Under the pieces are notes generated by a model, which was not told where the DNA came from, made no database searches, and saw nothing but the letters and a program-made list of their open reading frames with translations. Made by a program: the position numbers and the translations under genes. From NCBI RefSeq assembly GCF_000093025.1, contig NC_014207.1, forward strand, positions 186,001-250,000: a DNA stretch of 64,000 nucleotides. Reading direction: 5' to 3'. This document shows, one piece after another, positions 44,227 to 53,769 of the stretch (the stretch's first letter is position 1; each line of letters begins with the position of its first letter). Source of the stretch: Methylotenera versatilis 301 (GTDB taxonomy: Bacteria; Pseudomonadota; Gammaproteobacteria; Burkholderiales; Methylophilaceae).

Positions 44227-45411
44227 ATGTCTGATATGATATTACTGGGTACTCGCAAGGGCACCATCATATTCGATCGTGTAAACGCTAAGTGGCTGCC
44301 TCGCCCAATCGCGCATGCGGGTGTTCCGGTGTGCTACGTGGCACGTGATCCTCGTGACGGTACCTTGTGGGCATCCCTAGACCATGGGCATTGGGGACCT
44401 AAGTTGTCTCGCTCTCGCGATGGTGGTAAAACTTGGAACGACATTACATCTCTCAAATACCCCAAAGGGGCGCGCTATATCGTCAAATACCTGCCTACGC
44501 CAGATTTCAACCCAGAGTCTCCCTCCGCCAATCCAGAATATGCCGATGCTACCGTGTTCAAAATCTGGAATATTACATTTGGAAATGCCGATCAGCCTAG
44601 CAGGCTGTATGCAGGCACTATCCCGGGTGGATTATTTGTGAGCGATGATGGCGGCGATAGCTGGGAACTCAACCGACCGCTGTGGAACCATGAAAGCCGC
44701 GGTGGTGATTTGTTTGCAGGTGATGCGACATCAGTCAACCTTTGGAACGGCACGCCTGCAAGTATTGATTATGGCATTTTTGAACCCGGCATTCACTCCA
44801 TCATTGTTGATCCCCGCGATCCGAATCATATGCACATTGCGGTTTCAACCGCAGGGGTTATCGAGACCACCGATGGTGGGAAAAACTGGCACAGCCGAAA
44901 CCATGGCATGTTAAATGATTACATGCCGAATCCAGAATCTGAGTGGTGTCACGACCCGCACTTTGTGACGAGTTGCCCTAGTCAGCCGGATCATCTCTGG
45001 CAGCAAAACCACTTCGGTATTTTTTACAGTGATGACGGCGCAAAGAATTGGAAAAAGGTCAGCAGAACAGATCTTGATGTCAATTTTGGTTTTCCAATTG
45101 CGGCGGATGCGAATGACGGGCGCACCGCATGGGTAGTACCAGCGCGTGCAGATGCAGAACGCATGGCGATTGATGGTGGTTTGTTTGTCGCACGTACGAC
45201 CGATGGCGGGCAAACATGGCAAACTTTTCGAGATGGCCTGCCCCAAGAAAACGCCTATGACATCGTCTTAAGGCATGCGTTTGATGTGTCGGGTGACTGT
45301 TTATGTTTTGGCAGTACGAGTGGAAATGCTTACCTATCAGAAGACCGTGGTGAAACATGGCAATGCCTAGGTAACAATTTTCCGCCGATTTACTCAGTAC
45401 GATTTGGCTGA
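44227..45411 (+). CDS. BNR/Asp-box repeat beta-propeller protein
   Basis: The 394-residue protein has no signal peptide and at least six Asp-box repeats S/T-x-D-x-G-x-x-W: SRDGGKTW, SDDGGDSW, TTDGGKNW, SDDGAKNW, TTDGGQTW, SEDRGETW. The fold is a sialidase-like propeller, but no FRIP motif or sialidase catalytic triad is obvious. Its stop is five bases before the ATG of a MoaD-like gene, so the two form an operon. A strong TGGAGGTAA ribosome site supports the start. Function unknown. Confidence 0.85.
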   Translation: MSDMILLGTRKGTIIFDRVNAKWLPRPIAHAGVPVCYVARDPRDGTLWASLDHGHWGPKLSRSRDGGKTWNDITSLKYPKGARYIVKYLPTPDFNPESPSANPEYADATVFKIWNITFGNADQPSRLYAGTIPGGLFVSDDGGDSWELNRPLWNHESRGGDLFAGDATSVNLWNGTPASIDYGIFEPGIHSIIVDPRDPNHMHIAVSTAGVIETTDGGKNWHSRNHGMLNDYMPNPESEWCHDPHFVTSCPSQPDHLWQQNHFGIFYSDDGAKNWKKVSRTDLDVNFGFPIAADANDGRTAWVVPARADAERMAIDGGLFVARTTDGGQTWQTFRDGLPQENAYDIVLRHAFDVSGDCLCFGSTSGNAYLSEDRGETWQCLGNNFPPIYSVRFG

Positions 45412-45416
45412 ACGCC

Positions 45417-45695
45417 ATGCCTAGCGTAAAAATGACACAACATCTTTACCGGTTCTTTCCACAATTAAAAGATCGAGTAATCACCGTGCCAGCCGGCTCA
45501 GTCGCAGAAATTTTGCTCGCCATCAACGAGATTGCCCCAGGCTTTACCGATTACGTGCTAGATGAACACGGCGCGTTACGTCGGCATGTGAATATCAGCA
45601 TTAATGACAGCATAGTGATTGATAAAATCAAACTCTCTGATCGTACACCCGATGACGGAACAATTTATATATTCCAGTCCTTAAGTGGCGGCTGA
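45417..45695 (+). CDS. MoaD/ThiS-like ubiquitin-fold protein
   Basis: The 92-residue protein has a beta-grasp pattern with hydrophobic AEILLAINEIAPGF and a C-terminal FQSLSGG ending in Gly-Gly, the feature that E1-like enzymes adenylate. In MoaD and ThiS this carries thiocarboxylate sulfur. No moaE, thiG or dedicated E1 gene is adjacent; an E1-like gene is at 2139. It is co-transcribed with the BNR protein. Whether it is a sulfur carrier or a protein modifier is not known. Confidence 0.85.
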   Translation: MPSVKMTQHLYRFFPQLKDRVITVPAGSVAEILLAINEIAPGFTDYVLDEHGALRRHVNISINDSIVIDKIKLSDRTPDDGTIYIFQSLSGG

Positions 45696-46228
45696 TACAT
45701 TCAGAATTTTATGGAGTAAGACCTAACCTAAAAAGTAAGAATAAACGACCAACGCTGAAATCTTAGCTGTTGTTTTTGCTGAGGCTAGCAGAACCACTTA
45801 GACCGCCTGCACCTATTCGGTAAATTTTTTTTATTTGCAAATGTAGGCGATGGCGAAGTTTCATTTATCCATTACAGCGACTAAAGCTAAGCGCAAGACA
45901 AGACCGATTTCTACAGGACTGCAATTTGCGGAAATGACAACGTCTTCAATTTAAATGTCAGGTGGATAGCTATTTCCAGCACTAGGTGCAGGTAAAACAA
46001 AAATGACTTTGTGCTAGCGTATCTAAATACAGCAATGCCGAGAGTTTCACCGTTAGTATCTGCAGAAAGTAAATGCTACTTTGCTTTATAGTCCAAATCA
46101 GAGCCTCCGCTATAACCAGACCATGTTTCAATGCAAATAAATCACCATTATTGACCGCATCTGCCAATGGTCTCAAATCGCGGCATCCATTTTGTTTGTC
46201 CTAAATTATTCTCATACGAAGTCTAATT
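45696..46228. other. Gene-poor gap
   Basis: About 530 bases between the MoaD-like gene and the next terminator. No open frame here has a ribosome site, a recognisable family or plausible composition. Short fragments on both strands are broken by stops, so decayed coding sequence is possible but unproven. Confidence 0.5.
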
Positions 46229-46254
46229 GAAAAAAAGGGTAGATTTCTCTACCC
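46229..46254 (-). terminator. Terminator of the Ala/Lys-rich protein gene
   Basis: On the minus strand GGGTAGA-GAAA-TCTACCC forms a hairpin followed by a T-run of six. It lies about 50 bases after the stop of the gene at 46302. Confidence 0.9.
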
Positions 46255-46301
46255 CCATCACACACTTTAATTTAACTGGAATTAAATCTGACTTCTATAT
46301 T

Positions 46302-46613
46302 TTATTTGCCAGTTAAAGCGGCTGCGGCATCAGTTGGTGCTGCTGTTTTAACTGCTTTTTTAGTATGTTTAGAGTGATGTTTTTTCGCAGCTTTTGCAGG
46401 TGCAGCTTTAGCATCAGCAGTTGGCTTAACTGCTGTAGCTTCAGCTTTAGCTGGTTCAGCTACTTTTGCCGCTTCGACTTTAACTGGCTCAGCGGCTTTA
46501 TTCGCAGTCGCTTTTACCGCTTCGGCTGGTTTAGCTGCGTCAGCGGCAAATGCTGATGCACCTAATGTTAATGCAAATGCGCCAGCCAATAATGTTGCTA
46601 AAAATTTGTTCAT
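46302..46613 (-). CDS. Small secreted Ala/Lys/Pro-rich protein
   Basis: The 103-residue protein has a clear Sec signal peptide cleaved after ASAFA (about residue 23). The rest is low-complexity, with repeated K-P/V-A-E-A and A-K-V-A-E-P-A-K units, then a basic KKHHSKHTKK patch. The mature protein would be strongly basic and disordered, comparable in composition to histone-H1-like or AlgP-like tails but exported. Function unknown. It has its own terminator. Confidence 0.72.
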   Translation of the reverse strand: MNKFLATLLAGAFALTLGASAFAADAAKPAEAVKATANKAAEPVKVEAAKVAEPAKAEATAVKPTADAKAAPAKAAKKHHSKHTKKAVKTAAPTDAAAALTGK

Positions 46614-47006
46614 TTAAATCTCCAAAGAATAAAGTAAAAATAGGGACTGCATTAGGAATTACTGGCTGACACTTGTTTGAAGCTTTTATCTGTCACCCTT
46701 GATTACATCTTATAGAGCAAAGCTGACCCCAAGCTGACAGCATTTGCTTTTTAGTTAATTACTACGAAATTATCTTAGCTCACCAACAGCAGATTGGATT
46801 CACAACATGGTTAACTTTTTAGAAGAGTTGATTGGAACGATTACTTTTAGAATTCAATGGGGGTTAGTACGATGTATTAAGACTTAGTAGAGTGGCTATT
46901 TGAAACAACTGAGACTAAAGCACTAATTCAAAAACACTTTAGAATAAATCCTAAAGTTGGACGTTATTGTATTTTCAGATAAACACATCACTTTTCAGCA
47001 AGATTA
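46614..47006. other. Gap with short broken frames
   Basis: Nearly 400 bases with no intact gene. A 26-codon frame starts at ATG 46807, and another reads through DLVEWLFETTETKALIQKHF in a different frame (46881-46982). They may be the decayed 5' part of the pseudogene that follows, but the link is weak. Confidence 0.4.
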
Positions 47007-47473
47007 ATGTGCTTGGTGTTGCTTGATTACAGCAAGTACGTTATTTATATATGGTATGAGCTCTCTCTCTCTAGAAGTCGTTATGGATGAAATGGGTACG
47101 ACCACTGATTTCTTAACTTATCCAAAGCTCGATAAGTATACTTACGATGAGCACAGGCAACGTAGGGCAGCAATGTTGCATGGATATTGTAGATGAGCGA
47201 AGTTTAAATTTCCTGATGCTGAGAACTTTATTGGGATAGGCATTGACCATGCCTGTTAAAGATTACGAAGGAGGATCAGAGGATTTAATGATTTATATAT
47301 GTAATGAACTAACTCAAGGGTCGAGAGAGGGCGCTGAGAAGTATAGAAAAGAACTAAACATACTTGTAGACGACCCCCGCTTCATGAAGGTTACCAAGAT
47401 GAGTTCTCAGCTCAAATCCACGCAATACCATCAGACCAAGATGTTAGGCGAGAAAAATAAAAATAAAAAATGA
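47007..47473 (+). pseudogene. Decayed gene of unknown family
   Basis: Joining three frames gives a continuous protein-like sequence. A frame from ATG 47007 ends in YIWYELSL at a (CT)6 tract (47061-47072). Frame two continues LEVVMDEMGTTTDFLTYPKL to HGYCR, where a TGA (47194-47196) interrupts it, and resumes as AKFKFPDAENFIGIGIDHAC. A one-base shift near 47257 then leads to KDYEGGSEDLMIYICNEL and a 72-codon tail. The phrases FIGIGIDHA and GGSEDLMIY look like real protein sequence, but I cannot name the family. An ATG 47249 frame could still be a short expressed protein. Confidence 0.45.
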
Positions 47474-47588
47474 AAGGCTAGAATTGCTAAGGCGTCTCAA
47501 AGGATAAATCGCAGAAAATAATATAACCTGACAAATCGCACTTTGTCGCTTTGAGTCAAGTTTGGACACCCAATAATCAAGTAATAAT

Positions 47589-47622
47589 AAAAAAGCCTTA
47601 GAAAAATTCTAAGGCTTTTTTA
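47589..47622. terminator. Bidirectional terminator downstream of sodB
   Basis: AAAAGCCTTAGAA pairs with TTCTAAGGCTTTT across a short A-rich loop, flanked by A- and T-runs. It ends the sodB transcript on the minus strand and any transcript from the pseudogene side. Confidence 0.9.
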
Positions 47623-47685
47623 TTACATAATGCGAATTAAGATCGAAAAGTTACGTATTTATTCTGCAGAAATACTTACTTAATT

Positions 47686-48270
47686 TTAGCTAGCAAAGTT
47701 AGCTGCTGCAAAATCCCAGTTTGCTAATGAAGCTAAGAACACTTCAACGAATTTAGCGCGAGCGTTGCGATAGTCGATGTAATAAGCATGCTCCCAAACG
47801 TCAATAGTCAACAATGCTTTGTCGCCAGTTGTGAGTGGTGTGCCAGCTGCACCCATATTGACGATGTCTACTGAACCGTCTGCTTTTTTAACAAGCCATG
47901 TCCAACCTGAACCGAAGTTACCAACAGCTGAAGCTTGGAATGCTTTTTTGAAATCATCAAAAGAACCCCATTTTGCGTTAATCGCATCAGCCAAAGCACC
48001 TGTAGGAGCGCCGCCGCCGTTTGGCTTCATGCTGCTCCAAAAGAATGTGTGGTTCCAAATTTGTGCTGAGTTGTTGTAAACACCGCCAGAAGATTTTTTA
48101 ATGATTTCTTCTAAACTTGCATTTTCGAATTCTGTACCTTTAATCAGGTTGTTCAAGTTTGTTACGTAAGTTTGGTGATGTTTGCCGTAATGAAACTCTA
48201 AAGTTTCTTCTGAAATGTGCGGTACTAGGGCAGTTTTTGCGTATGGTAGTGCAGGTAAAGTATGTTCCAT
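47686..48270 (-). CDS. sodB: Superoxide dismutase, Fe type
   Basis: The 194-residue enzyme disproportionates superoxide. Metal ligands lie in [23 protein letters not shown] and [25 protein letters not shown] and [14 protein letters not shown] favour the iron form over manganese. AAGGAG precedes the start. A single gene with its own terminator. Confidence 0.96.
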   Translation of the reverse strand: MEHTLPALPYAKTALVPHISEETLEFHYGKHHQTYVTNLNNLIKGTEFENASLEEIIKKSSGGVYNNSAQIWNHTFFWSSMKPNGGGAPTGALADAINAKWGSFDDFKKAFQASAVGNFGSGWTWLVKKADGSVDIVNMGAAGTPLTTGDKALLTIDVWEHAYYIDYRNARAKFVEVFLASLANWDFAAANFAS

Positions 48271-48442
48271 GAGAAAGGCTCCTTTGTATTATAAAATCTT
48301 TTGAATTACCATTTTGCCATATTTATCTCGCAACGTTGCGAGATAAATGCGTCAGGTATTCTTAAGTGCGGTACTGTAAATTCAATCTTCGTCAATTCTG
48401 TTCGGTGAGGATAAGAAATCCTCCTTACATAATGATGCAAAG

Positions 48443-49327
48443 TTAGGATTTCTTTTTCGCTCTTGGATGAGCTGAATCGTATATGGAGGCTAAATGTTGA
48501 AAATCAAGATGCGTGTAGATTTGTGTTGTGCTGATATTCGCATGGCCTAACATTTCTTGCACAGCGCGTAAATCTTGGCTAGATTGCAGCACATGACTTG
48601 CAAAGCTGTGGCGTAGCAAATGCGGATGCATGCTGATATTGAGGCCTTGTTTGATTGACCATTCTTTTACGCGATATTGCACCGCTCTTGGTGTAATGCG
48701 CTTACCTTGCTGTGTGACAAACAGCGCATTGGGGTTGATATCTGCAATTTTAATCAATGCGCGGCTTTGCAACCAAGTTTGGATCGCACTCACCGCATGG
48801 CTGCCCATAGGTACGATGCGGGTTTTGTTTCCTTTACCTGTAACCGTTACCGTGCCTTCAGAAAAATCCAGCATGCCGATATCTAAATTCACCAGCTCAG
48901 CCAAACGTAAACCTGATGAATAAAATAACTCTAAAATGGCGTGGTCGCGTCGTTCAAGTGGGCCGTCACCTTTAATGTCGACAAACTTAACTGCTTGATC
49001 GGTAGAAAGTGCTTGTGGCAATGTTTTGGCAGATTTCGGCGCACGCAGCCCCATGACAGGATTTTGCGTATAACCTTTATGATGAGTGAGGTAGTTGTAG
49101 AAGCCACGCCAGGCAGAAAGTGCACGTGCAATGGTTTTTCCGCTCAGGCCGCGCCCATGCAAGGTGGCGATATAGCGTCTGATTTGTGTATTGGTCACTG
49201 TATCTAAAGCGGTATTGTCAGCCAAAGACTCCAGTAATTGGATGTCTCTGGCGTAGTTTTTTAGGGTGAGCGCGCTTAGGCCTCGCTCGAAAGTTAAGTG
49301 CTGAAGATAGTCGTCTAAATGGCTCAT
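48443..49327 (-). CDS. xerC: Tyrosine recombinase XerC
   Basis: The 294-residue site-specific recombinase resolves chromosome dimers at dif together with XerD. N-terminal SAM-like domain (YLQHLTFERGLSALTLKNYARD) and a catalytic domain with Arg in SSGLRLAEL, H-x-x-R in HLLRHSFASHVL, His in LGHANISTTQ and nucleophile Tyr in IYTHL. It lies four bases after a DUF484 gene, the usual dapF-DUF484-xerC order. Confidence 0.95.
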   Translation of the reverse strand: MSHLDDYLQHLTFERGLSALTLKNYARDIQLLESLADNTALDTVTNTQIRRYIATLHGRGLSGKTIARALSAWRGFYNYLTHHKGYTQNPVMGLRAPKSAKTLPQALSTDQAVKFVDIKGDGPLERRDHAILELFYSSGLRLAELVNLDIGMLDFSEGTVTVTGKGNKTRIVPMGSHAVSAIQTWLQSRALIKIADINPNALFVTQQGKRITPRAVQYRVKEWSIKQGLNISMHPHLLRHSFASHVLQSSQDLRAVQEMLGHANISTTQIYTHLDFQHLASIYDSAHPRAKKKS

Positions 49328-49331
49328 TACC

Positions 49332-50009
49332 TTAGAGGTAGGCTGAGAACGAGGCGCTGACTAAGTCGCCTATCCGTTTTAGGTACATTAAGCCCATGTC
49401 AGCTTTGAAGCGTTTTTGGTCTTCTGAACCCAAAATGAGTACGCCAAATGCATGTTTTTTATCGCCGTCTTTGTAGAGCGGAATAAATGCAAAAGATTGA
49501 AGGTTCTCACCAAGTAAACCTTCCGCTGACTCTGGTTTGGCGCCGCAATGTGGGGCTTCAAGTGCAACTACCCAATCGCTAAAAGTATCACTGACTGGTG
49601 CGAAAACAGTTTCTTGCGCCAGTGCTTCATCATTAGGTTTTAACCAAATACGCACTTGAGATTCCTTGACATCAAACACGTGCTGCATACTTTCAGCAAT
49701 CAGCGGTTGCAGCCTGTTTAAGTCTTTATTCTCAAGCAATTTAACACTGAAGCTATGTACTTTATGGCTAGTAACATCATTTTGCTCACCAAACTCAATC
49801 AATTGCGCCAACATCACTTCTTGCACGCGAATTTTGTCACGCTGTGCCAGTTGTTGGCGCTCTGCAAGTGAAATAGCGCCACTACCATGCGGGCTAGGTA
49901 AGAAGATTTCGGTCAGTAAGCTGGCATGCTCTTCAAAGAAGTTTTTATATGTGCGCAAATAACTTTTTACGTCGTCTGCTGAAATCGTGTTTTGAATATC
50001 TTCTTGCAT
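49332..50009 (-). CDS. DUF484 family protein
   Basis: The 225-residue protein has an N-terminal helical part (DDVKSYLRTYKNFFEEHASLLTEIFLP, SLAERQQLAQRDKI) and a GAF-like domain with AFIPLYKDGDKKHAFGVLILGS. Members sit between dapF and xerC in many Proteobacteria; function is unknown. Confidence 0.93.
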   Translation of the reverse strand: MQEDIQNTISADDVKSYLRTYKNFFEEHASLLTEIFLPSPHGSGAISLAERQQLAQRDKIRVQEVMLAQLIEFGEQNDVTSHKVHSFSVKLLENKDLNRLQPLIAESMQHVFDVKESQVRIWLKPNDEALAQETVFAPVSDTFSDWVVALEAPHCGAKPESAEGLLGENLQSFAFIPLYKDGDKKHAFGVLILGSEDQKRFKADMGLMYLKRIGDLVSASFSAYL

Positions 50010-50065
50010 GGTCGTCCTTGTGATTATCGCTTGTAGTTATCGTAGGTGAGCGCGTTTTTATTAGA

Positions 50066-50896
50066 TTATATTTCGATGTTGCCGGTGAATACAGCCACAG
50101 CTGGACCTGTCATCATGACGGGGGAGTTCCCGCCTTGCCAAGCAATATGCAACTCCCCACCACGGGCAGATACTTTGACTGGTGATTGTAATCGCCCTAA
50201 TTGGATGCCCGCAACTACGGCTGCGCAAGCGCCCGTGCCACAAGCAAGTGTTTCGCCACTACCACGTTCAAATACTCTTAGTTTGATATGGTGCTCATCA
50301 ATAATCTGCATAAACCCAGCATTCACGCGCTCAGGAAAGCGTGGGTGCACTTCAATTTGACTACCAAGGGCGACCACTGGTGCAATCTCCACATCATCTA
50401 CAATTTGTACGGCATGTGGATTGCCCATAGAAACTGCTGAAATGGTGATTTGTTGATCGGCCACTTCTAACACATAGCTATTGGCAGCTGCATCAGCAAT
50501 GAAAGGGACTTCGCTTGGTGACAATCTAGGTGCACCCATATTCACGGTGACTAAGCCATTATTTTCCAATTTTGGCGTAATAATGCCGCTGGCGGTTTCC
50601 ACACTAATTTCATGTTTGTTACTTAATTTCTGGTCTACAACAAAGCGTACAAAACAGCGCGCACCATTGCCGCATTGTGCAACTTCACTGCCGTCAGCAT
50701 TAAAAATACGGTATTTAAAATCGGCAACTTTAGACGTTTCGACTAATAGAAGCTGGTCAAACCCAATGCCAAATTGACGATGCGCCAAAGTTTGGATTTG
50801 CTCGGCTGTGAGCTGAAATGGCTGATCAATGCCGTTAATAACGATAAAGTCATTGCCCGCGCCTTGCATTTTTGTAAAGTGTAAATTCATCGTCAT
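50066..50896 (-). CDS. dapF: Diaminopimelate epimerase
   Basis: The 276-residue PLP-independent epimerase interconverts LL- and meso-diaminopimelate for lysine and peptidoglycan. It has [16 protein letters not shown], the catalytic Cys in [11 protein letters not shown] and the second in [14 protein letters not shown] 50890 is an alternative start that fits the family equally well. First gene of the dapF-DUF484-xerC run. Confidence 0.96.
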   Translation of the reverse strand: MTMNLHFTKMQGAGNDFIVINGIDQPFQLTAEQIQTLAHRQFGIGFDQLLLVETSKVADFKYRIFNADGSEVAQCGNGARCFVRFVVDQKLSNKHEISVETASGIITPKLENNGLVTVNMGAPRLSPSEVPFIADAAANSYVLEVADQQITISAVSMGNPHAVQIVDDVEIAPVVALGSQIEVHPRFPERVNAGFMQIIDEHHIKLRVFERGSGETLACGTGACAAVVAGIQLGRLQSPVKVSARGGELHIAWQGGNSPVMMTGPAVAVFTGNIEI

Positions 50897-51068
50897 ATTA
50901 TAAATTGATTGACTGAATAGGCTGTCATTTATTCTTCTTATTTTAATTATATTGTTTAAATAGTTAGGTACAATAACAGGTTAGTCTTTGACCTGTGATT
51001 CATGCTTCAGCCTTTAGTATGAGTTTCATTTCATTTTTTTAAATCTTTAGTTCCCAAGGCGCACATTA

Positions 51069-52226
51069 ATGAACGAATATCTTTTTACTTCAGAATCTGT
51101 TTCTGAAGGTCACCCAGACAAACTCGCAGACCAAGTATCAGACAGCATTTTAGATGCTATTTTAACCCAAGACCCAACTGCCCGTGTAGCGGCAGAAACC
51201 CTAGCTAATACTGGTCTAATTGTACTAGCAGGTGAAATTACCACAACAGCGAATGTTGACTATATCAAAGTCGCACGTGATGCGATTAAACGCATCGGCT
51301 ACGACAACACAGAGTACGGTATCGACTATAAAGGTTGTGCAGTATTAGTGGCTTACGACAAACAATCGCCAGACATCGCACAAGGTGTGGATGGTGCACA
51401 TGATGACCCACTAGACCAAGGTGCAGGTGACCAAGGCTTAATGTTTGGTTATGCAGTGGATGAAACCCCACAATTAATGCCATTGCCAATTTGGTTGAGC
51501 CATCGTTTGATGGAGCGCCAAGCGCAGTTGCGCAAAGATGGTCGTTTGCCATGGTTACGTCCTGATGCTAAATCGCAAGTGACCATTAAGTATGTAGATG
51601 GCAAACCGAGTGCAATCGACACAGTAGTCGTGTCAACACAACATGCGCCTGAAATGACTTTAGAAGCCATTCGTGAAGCGGTGATTGAAGAAATCATCAA
51701 GCCCGTATTGCCAAAAGAGCTCATCAAAGGTGAGATTAAATACTTAGTGAATCCTACGGGTCGCTTTGTGATTGGTGGTCCACAAGGTGATTGCGGCTTA
51801 ACAGGCCGTAAAATCATTGTAGACACATACGGTGGTGCAGCTCCTCACGGCGGCGGTGCTTTCTCTGGTAAAGATCCATCAAAAGTTGACCGTAGCGCTG
51901 CTTATGCAGGCCGCTATGTAGCTAAAAATATTGTCGCTGCTGGGCTAGCATCACGTTGCTTGGTGCAGGTTTCTTACGCGATTGGTGTTGCACAGCCAAC
52001 TAGCGTGATGGTGGAAACATACGGTACTGGCAAGGTCAGCAATGAAGTATTGACTGCATTGGTGCGTGAGCATTTTGATTTACGTCCGAAAGGTATCGTA
52101 AAAATGCTTGATTTGCTCCGTCCAATTTACGCCAAAACAGCTGCTTACGGTCACTTTGGCCGTGATGAGCCAGAATTCACCTGGGAAGCGATTGATAAAG
52201 CAGCGGCGTTAAAGGCTTCCATTTAA
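51069..52226 (+). CDS. metK: S-adenosylmethionine synthetase
   Basis: The 385-residue enzyme makes S-adenosylmethionine from methionine and [37 protein letters not shown], and [20 protein letters not shown] with the P-loop-like GGGAFSGKD are intact. Divergent from dapF. I see no known SAM riboswitch in the 172-base leader. Confidence 0.97.
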   Translation: MNEYLFTSESVSEGHPDKLADQVSDSILDAILTQDPTARVAAETLANTGLIVLAGEITTTANVDYIKVARDAIKRIGYDNTEYGIDYKGCAVLVAYDKQSPDIAQGVDGAHDDPLDQGAGDQGLMFGYAVDETPQLMPLPIWLSHRLMERQAQLRKDGRLPWLRPDAKSQVTIKYVDGKPSAIDTVVVSTQHAPEMTLEAIREAVIEEIIKPVLPKELIKGEIKYLVNPTGRFVIGGPQGDCGLTGRKIIVDTYGGAAPHGGGAFSGKDPSKVDRSAAYAGRYVAKNIVAAGLASRCLVQVSYAIGVAQPTSVMVETYGTGKVSNEVLTALVREHFDLRPKGIVKMLDLLRPIYAKTAAYGHFGRDEPEFTWEAIDKAAALKASI

Positions 52227-52297
52227 AACAATTGGATTGACTGTGCCATTGCTAAAATGATGCTAACTGACTGTTAGTGTATTTTTAGTGGTGGCAT

Positions 52298-53515
52298 ATG
52301 TTAAAAGTTGTTTCTACAAAACAAGTTCGATTAGGTATGTTTATCCAAGAGCTGAAAGGTGCTTGGATAGACCATCCTTTCTGGAAAAAAGCCTTCAAAT
52401 TAGAAGATCCTTCTGATTTAAAAAAACTGCAAGCCAGCGTCATTAAAGAAGTAGTGATTGATACCTCCAAAGGCTTGGATGTTGAGGAGCTCAATGAGCT
52501 TGTAAAATCAGCAACTCCTCCCGCCGTAGAAAATTCTGTTGAACTCGTAGTTACTCCGACCCCACCACCAAAACCCAAACAAATTTCGATTGCACAAGAG
52601 CAAGCTCAAGCGAAGAAAGTGATTAACGCTTCTAAAAAAGCTGTTGCATCAATGTTTCACGACGTCCGTATGGGGAAAGCCGTTAATGTCGAAGCCGCCA
52701 TGCAGATGGTTGACGAGATAGCCTCTTCAGTAGATAGAAATCTAGGCGCATTGATTAGCCTAGTACGCTTAAAAAACAAAGACGAATATACCTATATGCA
52801 CTCAGTGGCAGTTTGCGCACTGATGGTGGCTTTGGCTAAAGAGCTAGGTTTGTCTCAAGTAGAAACTAAAAAAGCCGGTTTGGCAGGCTTGTTACATGAT
52901 TTAGGCAAGGCCGCTATTCCTTCAGAGATCCTTAATAAGCCTGGTGCGCTGACAGAGGATGAGTTTACTTTAGTTAAACTGCATCCAGAGCGAGGATATG
53001 AACTTTTATTAAAAGCTAATATCACAGATGAGGTTACTTTAGATGTGTGCTTACACCATCACGAAAAGGTAAATGGCACTGGCTATCCTAAAAAACTAAA
53101 GGCTGAGGAAATCAGTATTTTTGCCAAAATGGGCGCTGTGTGTGATGTCTACGATGCAATTACATCTAACCGACCATACAAAGACGGTTGGGAGCCGGGC
53201 GTTTCATTGCAGCGCATGGCGCAATGGAATGGGCATTTTGATGAGGTGGTCTTTAAGGCATTTGTTAAGAGTGTGGGTATATATCCAATAGGCTCTATGG
53301 TTAAGCTCAAGTCTGGGCGATTGGCTGTAGTGATTGATCAAAGCCCAAAGTCACTGTTAACACCTATTGTAAAAGTATTTTTCTCAACAAAATCCAAATC
53401 ACGTATCAATATTGAGTTGATAGATTTATCCAAACCCCATGAGCAAGACTCTATTGTTGGTCATGAAGATCCCGTGCTTTGGGGGATTAGCGACGTCCAT
53501 GAAATATGGAGCTAG
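52298..53515 (+). CDS. HD-GYP domain c-di-GMP phosphodiesterase
   Basis: The 405-residue protein has an N-terminal DUF3391-type region (about 1-110) and an HD-GYP domain with LLHDLGKAAIP (HD at 200-201), HPERGYELL, HHHEKVNGTGYP and DVYDAITSNRPYK. It probably hydrolyses c-di-GMP to pGpG or GMP. It is one of three c-di-GMP proteins in the window. Confidence 0.92.
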   Translation: MLKVVSTKQVRLGMFIQELKGAWIDHPFWKKAFKLEDPSDLKKLQASVIKEVVIDTSKGLDVEELNELVKSATPPAVENSVELVVTPTPPPKPKQISIAQEQAQAKKVINASKKAVASMFHDVRMGKAVNVEAAMQMVDEIASSVDRNLGALISLVRLKNKDEYTYMHSVAVCALMVALAKELGLSQVETKKAGLAGLLHDLGKAAIPSEILNKPGALTEDEFTLVKLHPERGYELLLKANITDEVTLDVCLHHHEKVNGTGYPKKLKAEEISIFAKMGAVCDVYDAITSNRPYKDGWEPGVSLQRMAQWNGHFDEVVFKAFVKSVGIYPIGSMVKLKSGRLAVVIDQSPKSLLTPIVKVFFSTKSKSRINIELIDLSKPHEQDSIVGHEDPVLWGISDVHEIWS

Positions 53516-53561
53516 TGCGAGATTCAGTAACAAAATTATTTACTTAGGTATTTTTTGCTAT

Positions 53562-53589
53562 TTGTAAGCTAAAAAATATCGAGTATAAT
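53562..53589 (+). promoter_or_regulatory. Sigma-70 promoter of ahcY
   Basis: TTGTAA (53562-53567) and TATAAT (53584-53589) are 16 bases apart. The predicted start is just before the SAH riboswitch (53599). Confidence 0.7.
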
Positions 53590-53598
53590 TTAGAAATT

Positions 53599-53672
53599 CC
53601 GAGGAGCGCTGCGAGAGCTGTCATTTTTAATACGGCTTCCCAGGCTCGGAAAATGTTTTAACGGCGCTCACC
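53599..53672 (+). promoter_or_regulatory. SAH riboswitch
   Basis: CCGAG (53599-53603) pairs with CTCGG (53645-53649), and GAGCGC (53604-53609) pairs with GCGCTC (53664-53669) as the pseudoknot. The conserved CCGAGGAGCGCTGC and CCAGGCTCGG segments are present. A CCGTG/CACGG hairpin follows at 53681-53695 and may belong to the expression platform. This class senses S-adenosylhomocysteine and turns ahcY on. Confidence 0.95.
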
Positions 53673-53769
53673 ATTATTAACCGTGCCGGGCACGGGATAC
53701 GGGTGAGAAAAGCGTTAGCATCTCAATATTATTCCCCATCCCCCCGGTCACACATTCAAGGAAATGAAT

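Noticed and set aside
44227-45411. Calling the Asp-box protein a sialidase
   Set aside because: Asp boxes are common in non-sialidases; no FRIP motif, clear catalytic residues or signal peptide were seen.
45982-46176. 64-codon minus-strand frame
   Set aside because: No ribosome site or family match, in a gene-poor area with broken frames on both strands; probably chance or residue of a decayed gene.
50897-51068. Possible SAM riboswitch in the metK leader
   Set aside because: No conserved core of any SAM riboswitch class was found in the 172 bases.
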